Assembly: GCF_910592395.1 (NCBI RefSeq)
Contig: NC_088324.1
Span: 12,302,953 to 12,366,952 of the forward strand
Reading direction: 5' to 3'
Source: Lineus longissimus
Lineage: Eukaryota; Nemertea; Pilidiophora; Heteronemertea; Lineidae
Length of the DNA stretch: 64,000 nt
How positions within the stretch are numbered: position 1 is the first letter of the stretch; every line of letters starts with the position of its first letter. The translations under genes and the position numbers were made by a program. Below the pieces are notes generated by a model that saw nothing but the letters and a program-made list of their open reading frames with translations, was not told the DNA's origin and searched no databases. Shown here one piece after another: positions 41,481 to 56,500 of the stretch.

Positions 41481-41545
41481 ATGATGAACCCTCTGTATTA
41501 TACTCTAGTCCTTATTCTGCTTCTTTTAACGTATTACCATGGAGG
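41481..41545 (+). CDS. SUCO: SUCO-like first coding exon (signal peptide)
   Basis: ATGATGAACC start followed by a hydrophobic run YTLVLILLLL; the junction with exon 42071 gives GGFCLQSDSSSSASD, similar in layout to the signal peptide and Ser-rich start of vertebrate SUCO. The donor GTGAGT leaves phase 2. Preferred over the downstream start at 47,840 as the ancestral N-terminus. Confidence 0.75.
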
Positions 41546-44500
41546 GTGAGTGACTCTGTCGTGTTTTAGAGGGGATCAAACATGACAGATTTTCACACTT
41601 AACTTAGCCTAGGCCTGGGCTAGTGACTTTCACAAAACTTGAAAAGCCATCCTAAAATGCATGAAAACTGAGTAGGCCTATCAATCATCATCATGCATGA
41701 ATCAACGTACATGTCCACACACCATGCACACACCCTGATAAAAGTGATGCATTGATGTACAATGCAAGTAATGTCCGTGGGCAGCATCCAGTGATCCACT
41801 ACCAGTACCACTAGAGCCTGGCGGGCCGCCGGGGGTGGCATCTATAATATTGGCGTTATCGGCATGCATCAGACTAACTTGCATAGCTGATCTCCTCAGA
41901 CACTTCCATTTTATTCATCAAGCATAGAGCAATTGACTTGTAAGTGTGACCCTACTTTCAAATTCGCACAGATGTTGCGCGATATTGTATCGCCACTTAG
42001 CCTAACTGTTAAATCGCATAGCACGCAATGATTGTTGTAAATGACTCATTCCTCATTTTCTTTTGTTTAGATTTTGCCTCCAAAGTGATTCCTCCTCATC
42101 CGCGTCAGATCTTGCCAACAAGATCGCTGCTGGTGCAACAAAAGCTACAACCGAAGAGATCAACCAAATGGAACATTCCAAAAATGAAATAAAGCCGAAA
42201 AATTCCATCGTAAAAAAGGTAAATTCTTATTTGTTGTACTACTGTACGTACTGACATCGCTGCTGTGTTGTCAGTGTTTGGCAGATAATCTCAGAGAATG
42301 AGAACCTGGGTAAGATTTCCAGATTTGCATCCATCTTTACGCATTGATAAGTAACCAAGGTCAATGTATACTTAATTCAAAATATGATAATTTTGTTCCA
42401 ACTTCAGTCAACCCAAACACTGATTCAGAGTCCTCGAAGGTTACATGAATCGATTTTTTATGAATTCTATGAATAATGAGAAAAGAGAAAGTACCATCTG
42501 TAACCAGCGCAAGTTTTTAAATCTACTGTGTTATTTTTCAGACCGAGCCTCTCCCCAAAAAAGTTAATGAAAAGGCAAAGTTAGTTCAGGATGAAGATGA
42601 GGCTAGTAAATCAGTAAAGCAGGAGATTAAGAAGGTAAATGCAGAGACCCGACTTGGCAGATAGATCTTCAGTTACGATTCAAGAAAAGAATCTAGCAGT
42701 CAATTTCATGAGCTTTCTTCCCCTTGGGTTGTAGGACCTTTGATTTTACGCCATGATAAAATCATAACTGGTGACCAACATGGTCTGAGGTTCAAGCAGT
42801 TCATTCCAAACTAATATCCATCATTTCGGTTTCAGCCTGATGCCCGCCCTCCTGTAGAAAATCAAGCTCCAGTCCAGTCTGATCATCCGTTAAATCCAGA
42901 GAAACATGTCCAAGATACAATGACCGAACATGGTCTTGGGGTCAAGGCAGCAATTAGAGAGAGTGAGAATACAGAGGGGGTGCCGCTTGGGAACTGTGAT
43001 GGCAACGAAGCTAATGGGTAGGTTGCCACAAAGTTTCTCATCACATTAGATGAGTAAAAGGTTTAGGACATGTTGCAAAATGTAATCAACATTTCTCTCA
43101 GTTCCCCTGTACACAAATCATTCGGTTATATTACATTCAGATGCACTTTTATGCAACACTAGCTTTGCAGTTTGAACAGTTATGTTTATATCTATACATT
43201 GGCTATGGCAGGCCTGGATACATTGACTGTGGTATTAGAACCATCAACTCCACGAGATGGTTTCAATGGGTTGAATTATTTGATGAAGTATTCAGAGTGC
43301 ATATATCTTGCGTGTGTCTAGTAAATGTAAAGTAACCTTTTTGGAAGCTGTCAAATTTTGTTGTATCCGTCAAAAACTCTAGAGGGCAGCACAGTCAGGT
43401 ACTGAGAAGTACTACATGTAGAAGGCCATCCTCCCTTGGCAGGCCTTGGTATTATTCTTAAAATGCACTCAATCATAGTGTGTGAGTGTATTTTAGAAAT
43501 AATCCTCAGCCTGCAATGACATGTACGAGGGGATGTCATGTGGTTTGCCTACTGTCAGTACTGAACTCCCAAACCATCACAAAAATGTAGAAATGAATCA
43601 TGAGGTACAGGTCTCAAATATTTGAAAGAAGTGCTGTTCCCGTTCGAATCTAAGAACAGTGAGGAACACATGGTGGGATAATATCATATTTAGATTTTTC
43701 AAATGTTGACGTGTTCCTGTAGTACTGGCCATGGCACTGGGCCAGAAATAAACAAATCAATATTGAAAATATACTGGGTCATGGCTTCATGCCCCAAAGC
43801 TTGTGGGTCAGTAGAACTAGAATGGCGTGTTTGGTGCTCAATATCAGGTTGTAGCCAAGGACAAGTTCGGAAGTAGGAGAGAGGTCCAGGCACCTGTGAC
43901 CGCAAACGAGAGACTTCTGTCAGGTGTGATAATTATTGTAGATCACTGAATAAATCTTTCATTTGTGTGGTGCTAAAATAGTTTTCAGGTCAGGTTGAGG
44001 CCTTGATGAATAGGCTTGTCTACCCTTGTGAGCCCGATTTAATCCAAGTTACGCTCTCTAATTTATAATCTTACGTTGCGAGCTATAAATAATACATATA
44101 GGAACTGTTGAGCTTGAATGGCTGTTTGTATTGATAGAATTGAATAACATATGTTTGTATTGCCTTGGACTAAGGTAGCGTGTGATTGGCTAGCTTTGGG
44201 GGTTGGGTCTGACACACATGAGAGACGTCTTGCCAAAACAGTGTGGTGTGGTTCTGTGAATTGTTCTGTTGCGACGTACGTGTGAAGAACAATTTCTGGA
44301 TTGTGTTGGAGTTCATAATCAAATCGATGCTTCATGAAAATCGACCCTATTTCATTGATTATTGCTTTCTCTGTAAATGGAAGGATTTCTGCCATTGACA
44401 GTTCTGGTTTTGATGGTTATTGGTGTGAGAAAGAAGGTGGAGTCCTACCATACCTGAGACTACCCGGTACCTACTATTTGAAGAAGAAAAAATTGTTGGT

Positions 44501-47500
44501 AAAGTTGATCAACCGGTTCTATCCTGATCATTAGTCAGTGATCAGTTGATTTACGACCAAAAAGTCGATTGCTTGGATGCCCGATTTTAGAAGACAAACA
44601 CCACACACTTGACTTTTCAAGGAAAGTTCCTAAGTCCTACTCAAAACGCCAGTCGTAGAAGTATCAACTAGTCCAGTGACTTAGCACAATTATAACTAGT
44701 TCTGGGCTTTATTTAGTGAATAAGACTTGAATTACTCATATTGGTCAAGTAATTTTTCAGAACTCTTATACATTTTCTTTGAAATTTATCGATTCCAATG
44801 CCCTTCAACATGTTCAAGACAATGATCCATCCCATAAAAAGATTAGTGCTCGGCCGTGTTTGTTTTCTACTTGAGTAAATAGTGACCTGTTGGTCATTGA
44901 GGTATTGGTCAAGTGTGACCAATGCTTTTTTCCATCCCTGGAAGTGTGTAGTTTGATCGTTTAATTAGTTCTAATTAAATTCCTTATTAGTTCCTGTCAT
45001 AGGCTATCAATAGTGGGATTGCAGAGTATGGATGTTATTCTTGAACTTAACCCATGATCTGATAGAAAAACCAGACAGTTCAATATTTCCACTTTGATTG
45101 AAACAATCCCTTTTGTCTCAGGGCTGTATCTGACAGGTTCATCACCATGATAGTGATGGAAACATAGTCGAGTAGGAAAGCACACTGAGTGAAGGAGACC
45201 TGTGTCAATGAGACAGACCAGCTCAAACCAGTCTCAATCACCTATTTCACTCAGACAGAAATGCATGATGATATGATAGAAAGGGTTGTGTAGCACAATC
45301 GTATAGACCATAATCTAAACTATGCTAATGACTTATCACTGACTATTGATCATCCATTGACGTATTGATCCCGTTATCAATCGAGGTCTCTGATTTTTAC
45401 GTTGGCACTATATTTTGTGACTCACTGAGTGAAGGTTAGGCCTTTCGACCTGCATGTGAGTGACCAGCGCACATTTTGATGACATCACACATGGTGCCAG
45501 TGCCGTCTGGTAACACCAGCTGTCTGCCCTAAATGGGGCATTGTAAGTTGAGCCACTGTGAGATCTGAATGTGGAGGATACTTCCTCAGTAACAGTTGCT
45601 GATACATGTAATTTCTTTCCCATTTTGTTTTCTTTGTGCCATCTACAAAGGGATAAATTCATCAGATTTTATAGCTGCCCCTTGTGATTTTGAGATTGCG
45701 GGATAACTGATGCAGGGATGCTTCTCTATGTCGTATTTCAATTATTTCACCTCAATTTCTCTGCAGTCTGGACTAAAATCCACTGATTTGAGTTGCATGG
45801 ATCTCTGGCATTTGTCTGGCTGGGATAATGAATCCTGTTGTGTGCTTCATATTTTGCAACTTTCCTGTGGATAAAGTTTGTCGATAGTCGATTGCTTTAG
45901 AGACGTCATTCATTGTATTGATGACTTCCTCTGCCTGTCTGGGGTGTGGTCTGATTCCACATGAATTACGAGTATGTTAGACATGTTAAAGCCAAATGCT
46001 GTAGTTTGTGAGTGTCAGGATATAAATTGGTTATCTCTGTCAAACATCGTCCTTGGCAATCAATTGAAGCTCTTTTCCAAACTAATTCATGCACATCCGT
46101 CAAGAATCCAGGAACAATTTTAACCTACAAACCTATAAACCTACTGAGTCTGAGTTTGTATTGTTGAGTATGTCTCATCAGTCAACATCTATACCAGTGA
46201 CACGTACACAAAGTTGCAGAGTGACTTTCTTCATCAATCCATCCTGCATTGAGATTTACCAGGGTTCTCAGTAAGCCAGAGATAGGTGGAGGGACCTCAA
46301 GAGGAGGCTTGTACAAAATGTACATAATGTCACTGGGTGCAATGATTGCTCAATCACTTTGTGGGTTAGACTCGCCAGTGGCATCTTGACCACCAAGGTT
46401 TTTCAGTCGCCTCAATTCAATTTCAATACCAGAACTGGGAAAATTGGAAATTTCATGCCTTCAAATAGTGAGCGGATTTTACTCTTGTTATTTATCATTC
46501 TGACTTCTCTTGATTGTGGTTCTCTGGCATTTCGAAGTCAAATCGATAACAAGGATTTTATTTGCGTCTTGTAAGTTGATCCAAATCGATTTTGCCGACA
46601 TTGATTTGTTCATCATCAGGTTGTTGCAGGTCATCAGTAAATATCAATGGGTGTGCTCTGGAACTTGAAAATTAACCCTCTGTCTAAGGATCATTCAGAT
46701 TGCATCTTCCTTTATTTTAATGGTGATGTATGGAGGGAGGCTGAAGTAATGAAAATAAAAATCTCAACACATTAAAACTCAGAACAGTCTGATGCTTGAA
46801 AATTAAACAAGAAACTACTGTCAAATAAAACTAAAATTCTCACAATTACAAATGTGGACCTGGTACTGAATTAAGCCTACACTATCGAGAATCGTATTCC
46901 TCTAGTATGGCGTGGAATGTTATCCCAAGGGATCTAGCATATTGTGCCATGTCCTTATCCAAGTCTACACTGACAACAGGGCCTACATAACACAGGCTAA
47001 TCAAATCCGAAGACAAGGTATTTTTATTTACCAACATGTCGGTTGGGCTGTCGAGACGATGGAACAGTCCATTTCCGAGACTAATATCCTTTGTTTTGCA
47101 AGTGCAGCTTGGACTTGTCCAGTAATGCTGCCATCATTGTTTTTAACACTTCCAAACCTTATTCAAGGCATTGGGGGCAGAAGTCGATGGTCCCTGCAGC
47201 ACAGCAGGGGGTCCATCCATACCCAACTACAACACTCGGTGGGCAGTCCTGCTCAATTCTGGAGCTAAATGGTTTGCATTAGCTGGTTGCCTTGCTACCA
47301 TGGACTAACACTTAGGCTTGTCTCTGCAAGCTGGTCTGTCACTTGAAATGCAGACTGACAACAGTCAGTCCATACAATTGTACAGGTTTCATTACTTTAT
47401 AAAAAGTAATTGCTCCAGTAATCATTATTCATTGTTCTGTCAGCTTCAGCAGAGAACTAGGCCCTGTAACTCATTACACACTATACATTGCTAATTCTTT

Positions 47501-50500
47501 CCTGCCTTCTACAATGTTGCATCTCATTCCAAAGGAATCCATCTATCGTGGCACTGTAGTTTGAAAAATTCAGTTTCCCATTGCAGTTCTTGGATGCAAT
47601 GTTAGAGAAACCAAAAGTTCACATTATTTGCTGATTCTTTATGAATGAGATATTCATGGATGGTGTTTATTTGTTACAGAGTAACATTTCGATTTTCGTG
47701 GAACTCTTCTAAGGAAGTAACTGAAGGATTAAAGAGTACAGCAACATTTAACCCAGGGTCAAGGTGATTTCGAGGTGTTTGACCTTGAACTCTCAAGGTC
47801 AGGGTAACAATCCTTGCATTGACTAGATAAGAACTTCATATGTCAAAAAGGACTGAATTCAGCTTTTCACTTGTGGATACATTGGAACCGATTCAGCAAA
47901 CTATAAATTTGGCGATAAAATTGTATGAAAATGGTGTCATTGAGGATTACTTGTGTTGGAGTGTCGGAGCCATCCGTCGATGGAGCGTTGACGTAATGGT
48001 ACCAACCGTTCATCTCATATTACTTATACTCATTCTCTATTTCGGAATCTCATGGTAAGTCGTCTACGGTCCTTGAATGTTCCGATATTGAAAGGCCCTT
48101 TTTAGCCATTCCCCATCTTGACATACCAGGGTCTTCCACATACTCCCCTCCTCCAATGTTTCAAGATCACGGTTCATCCTATCTCCTTTGCTAATGTGAT
48201 TGTGAATAATGCATTGATAGAAAACTGTATAATTAAATGCTGTTGCAGATATGCAATCATTTTATTACCATAATAAGTCATGTAAGTCACATATTTAGCC
48301 AATTGGTCTTTGTGTTGCATCAGTTATCGTGATTATTTCATTTTGCGAAATGTTATTGGTTTAAAGGTACACGTATCGCTGCGTATTTAGACTCCAAGTC
48401 ATAACATATGTCTTATCTGATCAGGCTATCATCAGCATTCAAATGAAAATATTACAAATACATGTAGAATAGATTGATAATATTACACATATGCAGTCAG
48501 TGAGACATCATTGAGGAAAATCTGATAAATGTTGCAAAATGTATGAATGGGAAACAGGTGTTCACTCAATTCGTCTAATAAAATTATTACTTCATGTCTG
48601 GGTAGACATTTACAATATCAGATATTACATTGTATCATGGAGGCCCTCATGTACAGGTGTTTTCATGTGTACTCTCATGGATAACCCTTGAGTTCCCCTG
48701 TCTCCTGTCCATATAGGACACGTCAGCTTTGAGTCTATTTATCCAAATGTTAATTGATTCAGTCCAGAGACATGCTTTTTAAAAAAGATGACATGTCAGT
48801 GTTGTCACAGTAATAAAGTGGCTCAGTTGTGTATGCAGGTTGTCCTGGGAGGAAGTTTATTGATTTGACTGGAACCATGAGCATCGCTAGTCTTGCTTTT
48901 GTCATTCTGATAGGATACATCAGGTATTGTGTCTACTGTACTCTTTTTGTCGCATGAAAATATTACTATCTTTTCTGTTGCAGTGTACGTGACTGATGAG
49001 ATCTTCGTGTCAGAACACCAACACATGGGTGTATCATGACTTTATTACTGTGAAACGAAGTTCAATCTCCCCTCAACGGAACTGTCATTTTCTCTTTGCA
49101 GTGTCCTCTGCGATGATGTCAAGAAAGTCATCTCACCAGAGTTGCCCAAACTCTCGAGGGAGTTTGTTAAAGTGCCACCAGAGGCGGTCAAGGTGCAGGA
49201 GGAGGGAATCAAAGCTCCGCCTGAGGTGACAGAGGAACAATCTAAAACTGAAAGGTAGGTTGAGGTCTTTTTGCTCTGATCATATCATCCAGGACAATAT
49301 TTACCCTTTTGCTTGGATACCTCTTATAAACTGCCAAAACAACTTTTAATACAAGCAGTGACACCTGACGAAGGAACCATTACCATGAAAAAAGTACAAG
49401 TCAGTCAAAATTAATGCAAGATTTCAACATATATTGGCAGCATCTACTAGGCGAAGATGCTTGTCTTGCCTTGAGGGGAGAATTTACGTTACATGCAGTT
49501 ACTTGGATAAGATGAATACTGATGACATTGCCATATTGACAAATGTGCCAAAAGACAATATTTTATAGGACTCCTTGATGTCATCTTCACGAGGCAGCAT
49601 CCTTTTGATGTCAGAATGGCTTTATTCCATGTAATCGTCACCTACTTGTGTTGTCAGTCGTAACCATGGAAATCTCACGCCTCTCACATAACATGACGCG
49701 AGAAGTATTCTTATAACTCTTTACGTACAAGGGGTGTTGTGTTGCCAGTACTCCTTATGCCAAAAGTCAGGCAAACGTCTAACCTTTCGAAATGGAATGG
49801 ATGTGACTATGATATGTGTATCAATTTTGGTCGTACTTTGTGTTGTTTCTGTTGTGGCATTCACCTGTGGGAGCCTTTCTCAAAGGTACGGATGCTGCTA
49901 GATTTCCTGCTAGATTTCCAGGGGTTCACCTACACACTTCAAAACAGCAGCTTTATTATCTTGGCATGACTCGGGGACTCAAGTACCTTGAAGCCACAGA
50001 AGATGAAATCAGTCATCTTGCTCTGGACCCCTCCCCCTTAAAAGACAAAAAAGTGGTGTCATCAGCTTCAGAATTTATAGATTTTCTCAACAGACTCACT
50101 ACAATTCCTCTCTTTCTTTAAGTATTACTGAGCCAGAACCGGTCAAGCAAGATGAGGCTCCACAAGAGCAAAAGAAGGAAGAGGAGGTGCCCAAACCTGC
50201 CGAGAGTGAGCCACCTAAAGCAGCGGAAGTAGCTGCAGAGAAAAAAGCACCGGTAGCTGGGGAGAATACCACAGAACCTGTCGCTGAGGGTGATGTGAAG
50301 AAGGTGGAGGGAGAGGTGACTACGGAAAAGAAAGGTAGGTTGACTGTTCTAACCCTTGTTCAAAATATACAGTGATGGGGTAAGCATAAAAAGGGAGAAG
50401 ACTGTGCTGTGTAAAGGCAGAATTGCATGCTGCTGTAAAGGTCAATGATGCAAAGCCGCCCCACGATTACATGAGTTTGTACATATTGTGCATTTTCAGA

Positions 50501-53500
50501 AGGCGGCTCGTCAGACACTGAGACAGTCACACCACCTATCAATACGATCGTCCAACACGAGGAGGAGGACATGCCCTCTTTTAACGAGTGGAAGAAACAA
50601 CAGCATGAGGCAAAGAAAGAAGAGGAGAAGGAAAAAAGTAAACAAAATGGTACGATTTTAGAATTACAAAGTTATCAGTCCTATATTCTATGTTATACAG
50701 AAAAAAGTAGAACTGTATTAAAAAATTCGACCAACTCCCTCCCACATTCATTGACGAAACAGATTTGGAAACCTTTTTATATGCGTGTCTATAGATTGTC
50801 CTATTATCTCGCAAAATGCCTCGGGGAGTTGGAAAAGTAATCGCGTTACTAAATAACATCGGTACACACTTCGTGAAAACAGTCAGTTGCTATTGGGATA
50901 AATGGGATATCTTTGACTGTTTGTGTGTTTCATTAGCAACAGCCTTTACATCCAATTCTTTAAAATCTTTAAAAGGTTTTTACCTGTGGGTTTATTTGGT
51001 TATTTAAAGGGGAGTAAAAACGATTTATTGAATTTGCATTACATGCTCATTGTATCAACTCAGGCTCCAAGAGAACATCATCATTTTCTTCCAGGTCATA
51101 CTACCCAGCCAGGTTCCACAGGCAGCCAGTTGACCCGGCCAAGCACCATGCGCACCAATTATGCCTCCCTGAGCTGTGGGGCGAAGGTGCTGTCCCATAA
51201 TCCAGAGGTGCAGCATGCCTCGTACACGCTCAATGACAACAAGGATGAATATATGATAAATCCTTGCAGTGCAAATAAATGGTATGTATTTTGATAGCTT
51301 TTGAGACATTGATAAAATGAATAAAAATGTGTATAAGCTCACCTTTTGATAAATTTGAGACACAGTGGACCAAGTTGAGATGGTACGGTAAAGAGTTGCC
51401 ATTGTCTAAGGTCCTTGATAAGATCTCTTCACACTCACAGACCATGGCCGCGTCCATTGGTACCTGATTAAAGTAAGTGAGACAAGCCACTGTTTTTTAA
51501 GCAAAAAACTATGGCCAATGGCTGTCACGGTACTTGGTCTGTATAGTTTCAGCATAGAAGCTGAAGTAAGACTGAACAGTAAATGTAGCCGCAGCATTTG
51601 CATTCAAAGTTACACTAAATGTCGTCTCGGCACTGTTGTTCAATGCCTTTCACTTAATTCTAGTCCCTTGATCTATTTTCTCTGTGATTTAATTTTTAGT
51701 TGTCTTGTTCGACCACGTTCACTGTGAGGTTTTGTTCTGTTTATTTGGTTCGTTCATTCAGGTGATTTCTGGTTTCGGTTTTCACTTTGTTTCAGCAGGG
51801 TTTACATTTTATTGGCCTCGTGTATACAATTCGGGAATAATGTTATCATAAAAATGCTGTAGGCTTTTTTTGCTTTGACTGTCCTTATTTCTCTTTTCTG
51901 CTGGTTGGTCGTCTTGCATGAAAAATTTGCTACACCTGTTTTATTTTAAAAATTGGCTCAAATCTTCAGCTGAACTCTTCCTATGCGGCTATCATCATAT
52001 CTTCTTTAGGTCGACTACGCCATATTTATTTGCATATTTCATCTCTTGCATTTTACCTCAAGGTGATACCATCTTGGAGTCTTTGAAATTGTTTAAAACC
52101 CACTCGCCCTAAGGAGGTTATGTATATATGCTGGGGAAAACAGTACTTTTTATTGAACAGAAAGCAATGAGTGAGTATTTTTTATGAAACCATCTCATTC
52201 TCAAAATATTCAACTTCAGGTTCATCGTGGAGCTCTGCGAGCCAATCCAAGTCAAATTCGTTGAAGTTGCCAACTTCGAATTGTTCTCCTCACTGCCAAA
52301 AGATGTCAGGCTGCACACCAGCGACAAATACCCTTCTAAAGATTGGAAGCTCCTCGATACCTATACTGCCACCGAGGAGCGGAAGATCCATATTTTTCCT
52401 GTGATGGGCCAACAGCTGTATTCGAAATATCTAAAAGTTGAAGTCTTGTCCCATTTCGGGACGGAGCATTTTTGTCCACTTACCTTATTGAGGTGAGTAT
52501 TGGTATCATGGACTCAGCCAACTTGATATAACTGGAAGTTGACATTTCTGATTATGAGCATGTGACAATGCAGATGAAAAAAATCTGAGTGCTCTCGTGT
52601 TCAAGGATGAACATTATGGTGTTCAAAACCCAATATGTGATTTTCTACCAGGGAATTTTTGAGTACTTAGTTTTTACTGCAGATAGTTGGCCATTATCAT
52701 GATACCATAATGTGAACATTTTGTTGCCAGCTTTGCCGGAGAGTGTCAAAGTGCCTATTGTCGGAACATATTTGTCTTTGTCATAAAGTCAACTTTGCTT
52801 GAATCACTCAATCAATAAAGTAATGTATCAAATCTTTGGACTATAATCCATTGCTGTTATCTATGGTATGATGATATGGGGTTTAACAAACAATTTCAAG
52901 TGTCGTAAAAATTGATTTACACTGCAAGTATTCAGTGACCCAATCAGGTCAATCATAAACTATACAATGGTTTGTCGTACAGAAGATAGAGAATCAAGAT
53001 GAACATGCCATTATTAACGCTTGGCAATCTCCGGATGTAAAACTAGACTTTAAATTATGGTTAACCAGGGTTGTAAAAATAGTGGTGTGTCAGTCTTTTG
53101 GGACTTGACAGGTGTAGATAGAGTGAAGTTAATGTGTTTGTCATACATGTACATATCATCAAGATATCAATGATAACAATAATGGTACTAATGGTTGTAG
53201 ACACTTGACATGCCCTATCTGGGATATTCAGACAATGCTGGCAAATTTCATGATGTCTGCTGAAAAAAATTTCAATAAACTTCAATATTAACCCTTGTCG
53301 TCCATATTTCAGAGTATTTGGTACAAGCTATGCCGAGATTGATGACGATGATGATCACGATGATGTCAACACTGATGAACATGTCCAGGGGGATGGGGCC
53401 AGCAGTATATTTACAAGTGCTACAGGTACACCTTTTATCAGAATAACTTGTCATGTTGCCATGTTCGTCACTCAAAAAGCCATTTGTAAAGTGTCGATGC

Positions 53501-56500
53501 AACTTTAAACCAACTTTTGTCATTATTCTTCTTGCAGATATTGTCATGAATGTCGTCAAGAAAGTATTAAATGGTGGCGAAGATCAACAAAAGCCTTTAG
53601 ATGGTAAGTCAATGATTGAGACTACTGTTCACTGAGGGTGTGTACACGTTATTTCGAAGTTGAACCTCCCTATTTTCTCGCATTACTTTTTGTCATGACC
53701 ATGCATGTTCGTTCTTTGGCTATTGGTTCCTTCCTCTTGCACAGTATCACTATCAGTGAGGACTGATTGATAGAATCTGAAATCCTGCTAAGAGAAGGGA
53801 TCAAAGAATAATACAGTTGGCTGGCTTGAACAGCTTGGAGAAAAGTCTTTCTGTTTGCATGCATGCTCTGATTGCGAGCTTGATGATACTTTCAATGCCA
53901 TTCACCAACTTCCCATCTTGTCTTGTTTGCATGTCTTGTAGCCTGTGATTGCATTCTTTCAGCTTCTACTGACGCTGCTGGTGAGAGTGAAAATAAATCC
54001 ATTCCCTGCTCTGGACGTAAGCAAGATTTAAATTCTACTTGCCTGCATTCTGAATCTATCATTGCAACCATTGATGCATGATCTTTGTAACAGCTTGGCT
54101 TCTTTCTTGGAACAGATCGCCAGGAGTCTGTAATGCCTGCGTAAAAAATCTTCCAAGAAATGCCAGTGAGTGTCACCATTCAAAAGTTTTATTGGTTATT
54201 TTTCTCTCATGATGATTGACTTGCTATCTTCCCCTTCAGGTCCGTTCCGGCCGAATAATAAGGAGGATGCAAATACTACAGAAGATTACGACCTTCCCTG
54301 TCTCCAAGGGCGGGCAGACCCTAAAAAGGACCAAATCAAACCAGACGTTCCTAGACCAGCTTCTGGGGTGTTGCAAGGTATGTGGAGTGTCACTTACTAA
54401 TTGCTTGACTCTTGTTTCCTAATTGCTTCTCACAACATAGAGTAAAATAAGCTGCCACATTGAGCAATGGACATGTTAATATGCTGTTATCTGCATTCTC
54501 TGTTACTGCTTTCATGCAAGTGGTATGAAATTATGTAAAAAGGCATTTGCTCTAGCATAATCTGGTATTGCAAAGAGCAAAGATGACCATCTGAACTCAG
54601 TAGTTCAGAACCGCAGGTTTCACGACTCCATTTGAAATGCTGTTGAGTGATTCATGGTATTTTTACTTTTGTTTGCAGGGACAGTTCACTTAAAGTTTGT
54701 TTCATTGTCTTTCCAGGTTCCAATGTGATACTAGACACAGTCATTCGTCCATCTGTTCCATATCCTACAATTCCTCAGCCAGTCGCCGACGTAATCAGTC
54801 GGACTGCATTTGTCGTTAACGTTGTGAACTACTATGGTGCTACAGTGCTCGGTGCTATGAACAGTCTTTTCAAAAACTGTCACGTCTGTGAAACAGGGCA
54901 GTCGAAATATCGCAGTTTTGCTCCCCTGATTGGTCATGGGCCGTGTATCTATTATTGCATTCTGACAAAGTGTTGGCAGCGCTATGGATACTGTTGTAAA
55001 AACTGTTATAAAAAGAGTGATTTGAAAACAAATCCCATACCTGCAACCGAGCAGATTGACTTGTATTCTACAGCTGTGATAAGTTCAGTTAAAGCGACAG
55101 TGCAGCCTAGTGCTGCTCCTCAAACGTCTGCAGACGGGGTGGTAAAATATGAAACTCCAACTGCCAATGCGCCTGCCACTGCCACATCGACGTCTGTGCA
55201 TATCCCGTTAACAACACCAGAACCAGTTCAGGAGGGTATAACGATTCAACCAACAAAGACATTCAAATCGATTGATGATGTTTTAGGAAGTGTTCAAAGT
55301 TCTGTTGTGTCTACTAGCTTGAGTCATCAAAACACACAAAGTCTCACCTTGTCATCAGATGTAAAACAAGAGCATACGAGTAGCACTGAATCTGTGCTAT
55401 CCTCTTCGGCTTTGTCATCATCTATGTCTGGTTCAACGATGGGCCCAGACGTGGCCCAAGGAAGTCAATCCATGGAGCAAGTTTCCACTCCAGCTATGAT
55501 TAAGTCATCAGCAGTTGTCACAGAATCTGTTCCACCCAAGGAGGAGGAGAAACTGCCCCCTGTTCAGGAAACAAAAAAGGTGGACCCACCAGTTGAGGTT
55601 GGTCAACAGAATGAGAAGAGTAATGGGATCAGTGGTCAAAAGGAGGAGCAACCAGAGGCGGCCCGAAATGGCGGGTCAGATCAGATTCAGAAAGATGTGA
55701 ATGGAAACGGGGAGCAGTTTGTTATTGTCGATTTGCCAGTCGCTGGAGCAGCATCGGCCGGAAAGAGGGAGTCGGCCATCATGAGGTTAAATAACCGTGT
55801 CAAGGCGCTGGAGCTGAATATGTCTCTCAGTAGCAGGTCAGTAACTTATTGATTTGCGGGACTGTTTGTTTATCTTTTGTAATAACCTCAAGTTTTGCTC
55901 TGCCCAGGTCAAATACACTTGCACTTGGGTCAAATACACTGCCAGTGTATTCAACTGTCTGCTACTTGCCAGTATAGGAAGGGTAGGAGAAAATCCCTGG
56001 CCCATGTTCACAGGTATTGCACCTTGACAAAATTGGCTGTTTGCTTCAACCAGCAGAATGTGCTGTGCGTTTGGTTTCACATTTGCAGTAAGCAGTGCCA
56101 GTGTCAGGGGCAAAAAGTCTTTGAATCAAAATTTGTCTTCTTATCTTCTAGGTACCTTGAAGAACTCAGCCAGAGGTATAAAAAACAGATGGAGGCCATG
56201 TACAGGTCGTTCAACATCACGATCGGCAGATTGATGAACACGTCCAAGTGGGCTGAGCAGAGCGATCAGAGGCAGAAGGAGAAGACGAGTAAACTTCATG
56301 CTCGGATCGACGAGTTGACGCTACTTGTGGACACACTGACGAAGGATCTGGATAAGATGAATGTCAAGGTATGAAATCTGAAAGTTGTAAAAAAGGTTAA
56401 TGAGAATATTGTCTGTCACTAGTAAGGAAACAATATGGTTAAAACAAGTTTGATTTATGTCATGCTGGTAGACTCGAGTGATGCTACAAGTATTTGATGA

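Noticed and set aside
46912-47282. Two overlapping open frames in the large SUCO intron
   Set aside because: No acceptor or donor in a fitting phase, no recognisable motif, and low-complexity composition.
53963-53980. 18-nt microexon in the SUCO-like gene as a firm call
   Set aside because: Acceptor, donor and phase fit (adds ASTDAA-like residues), but so short a segment can arise by chance; kept only as a possibility.
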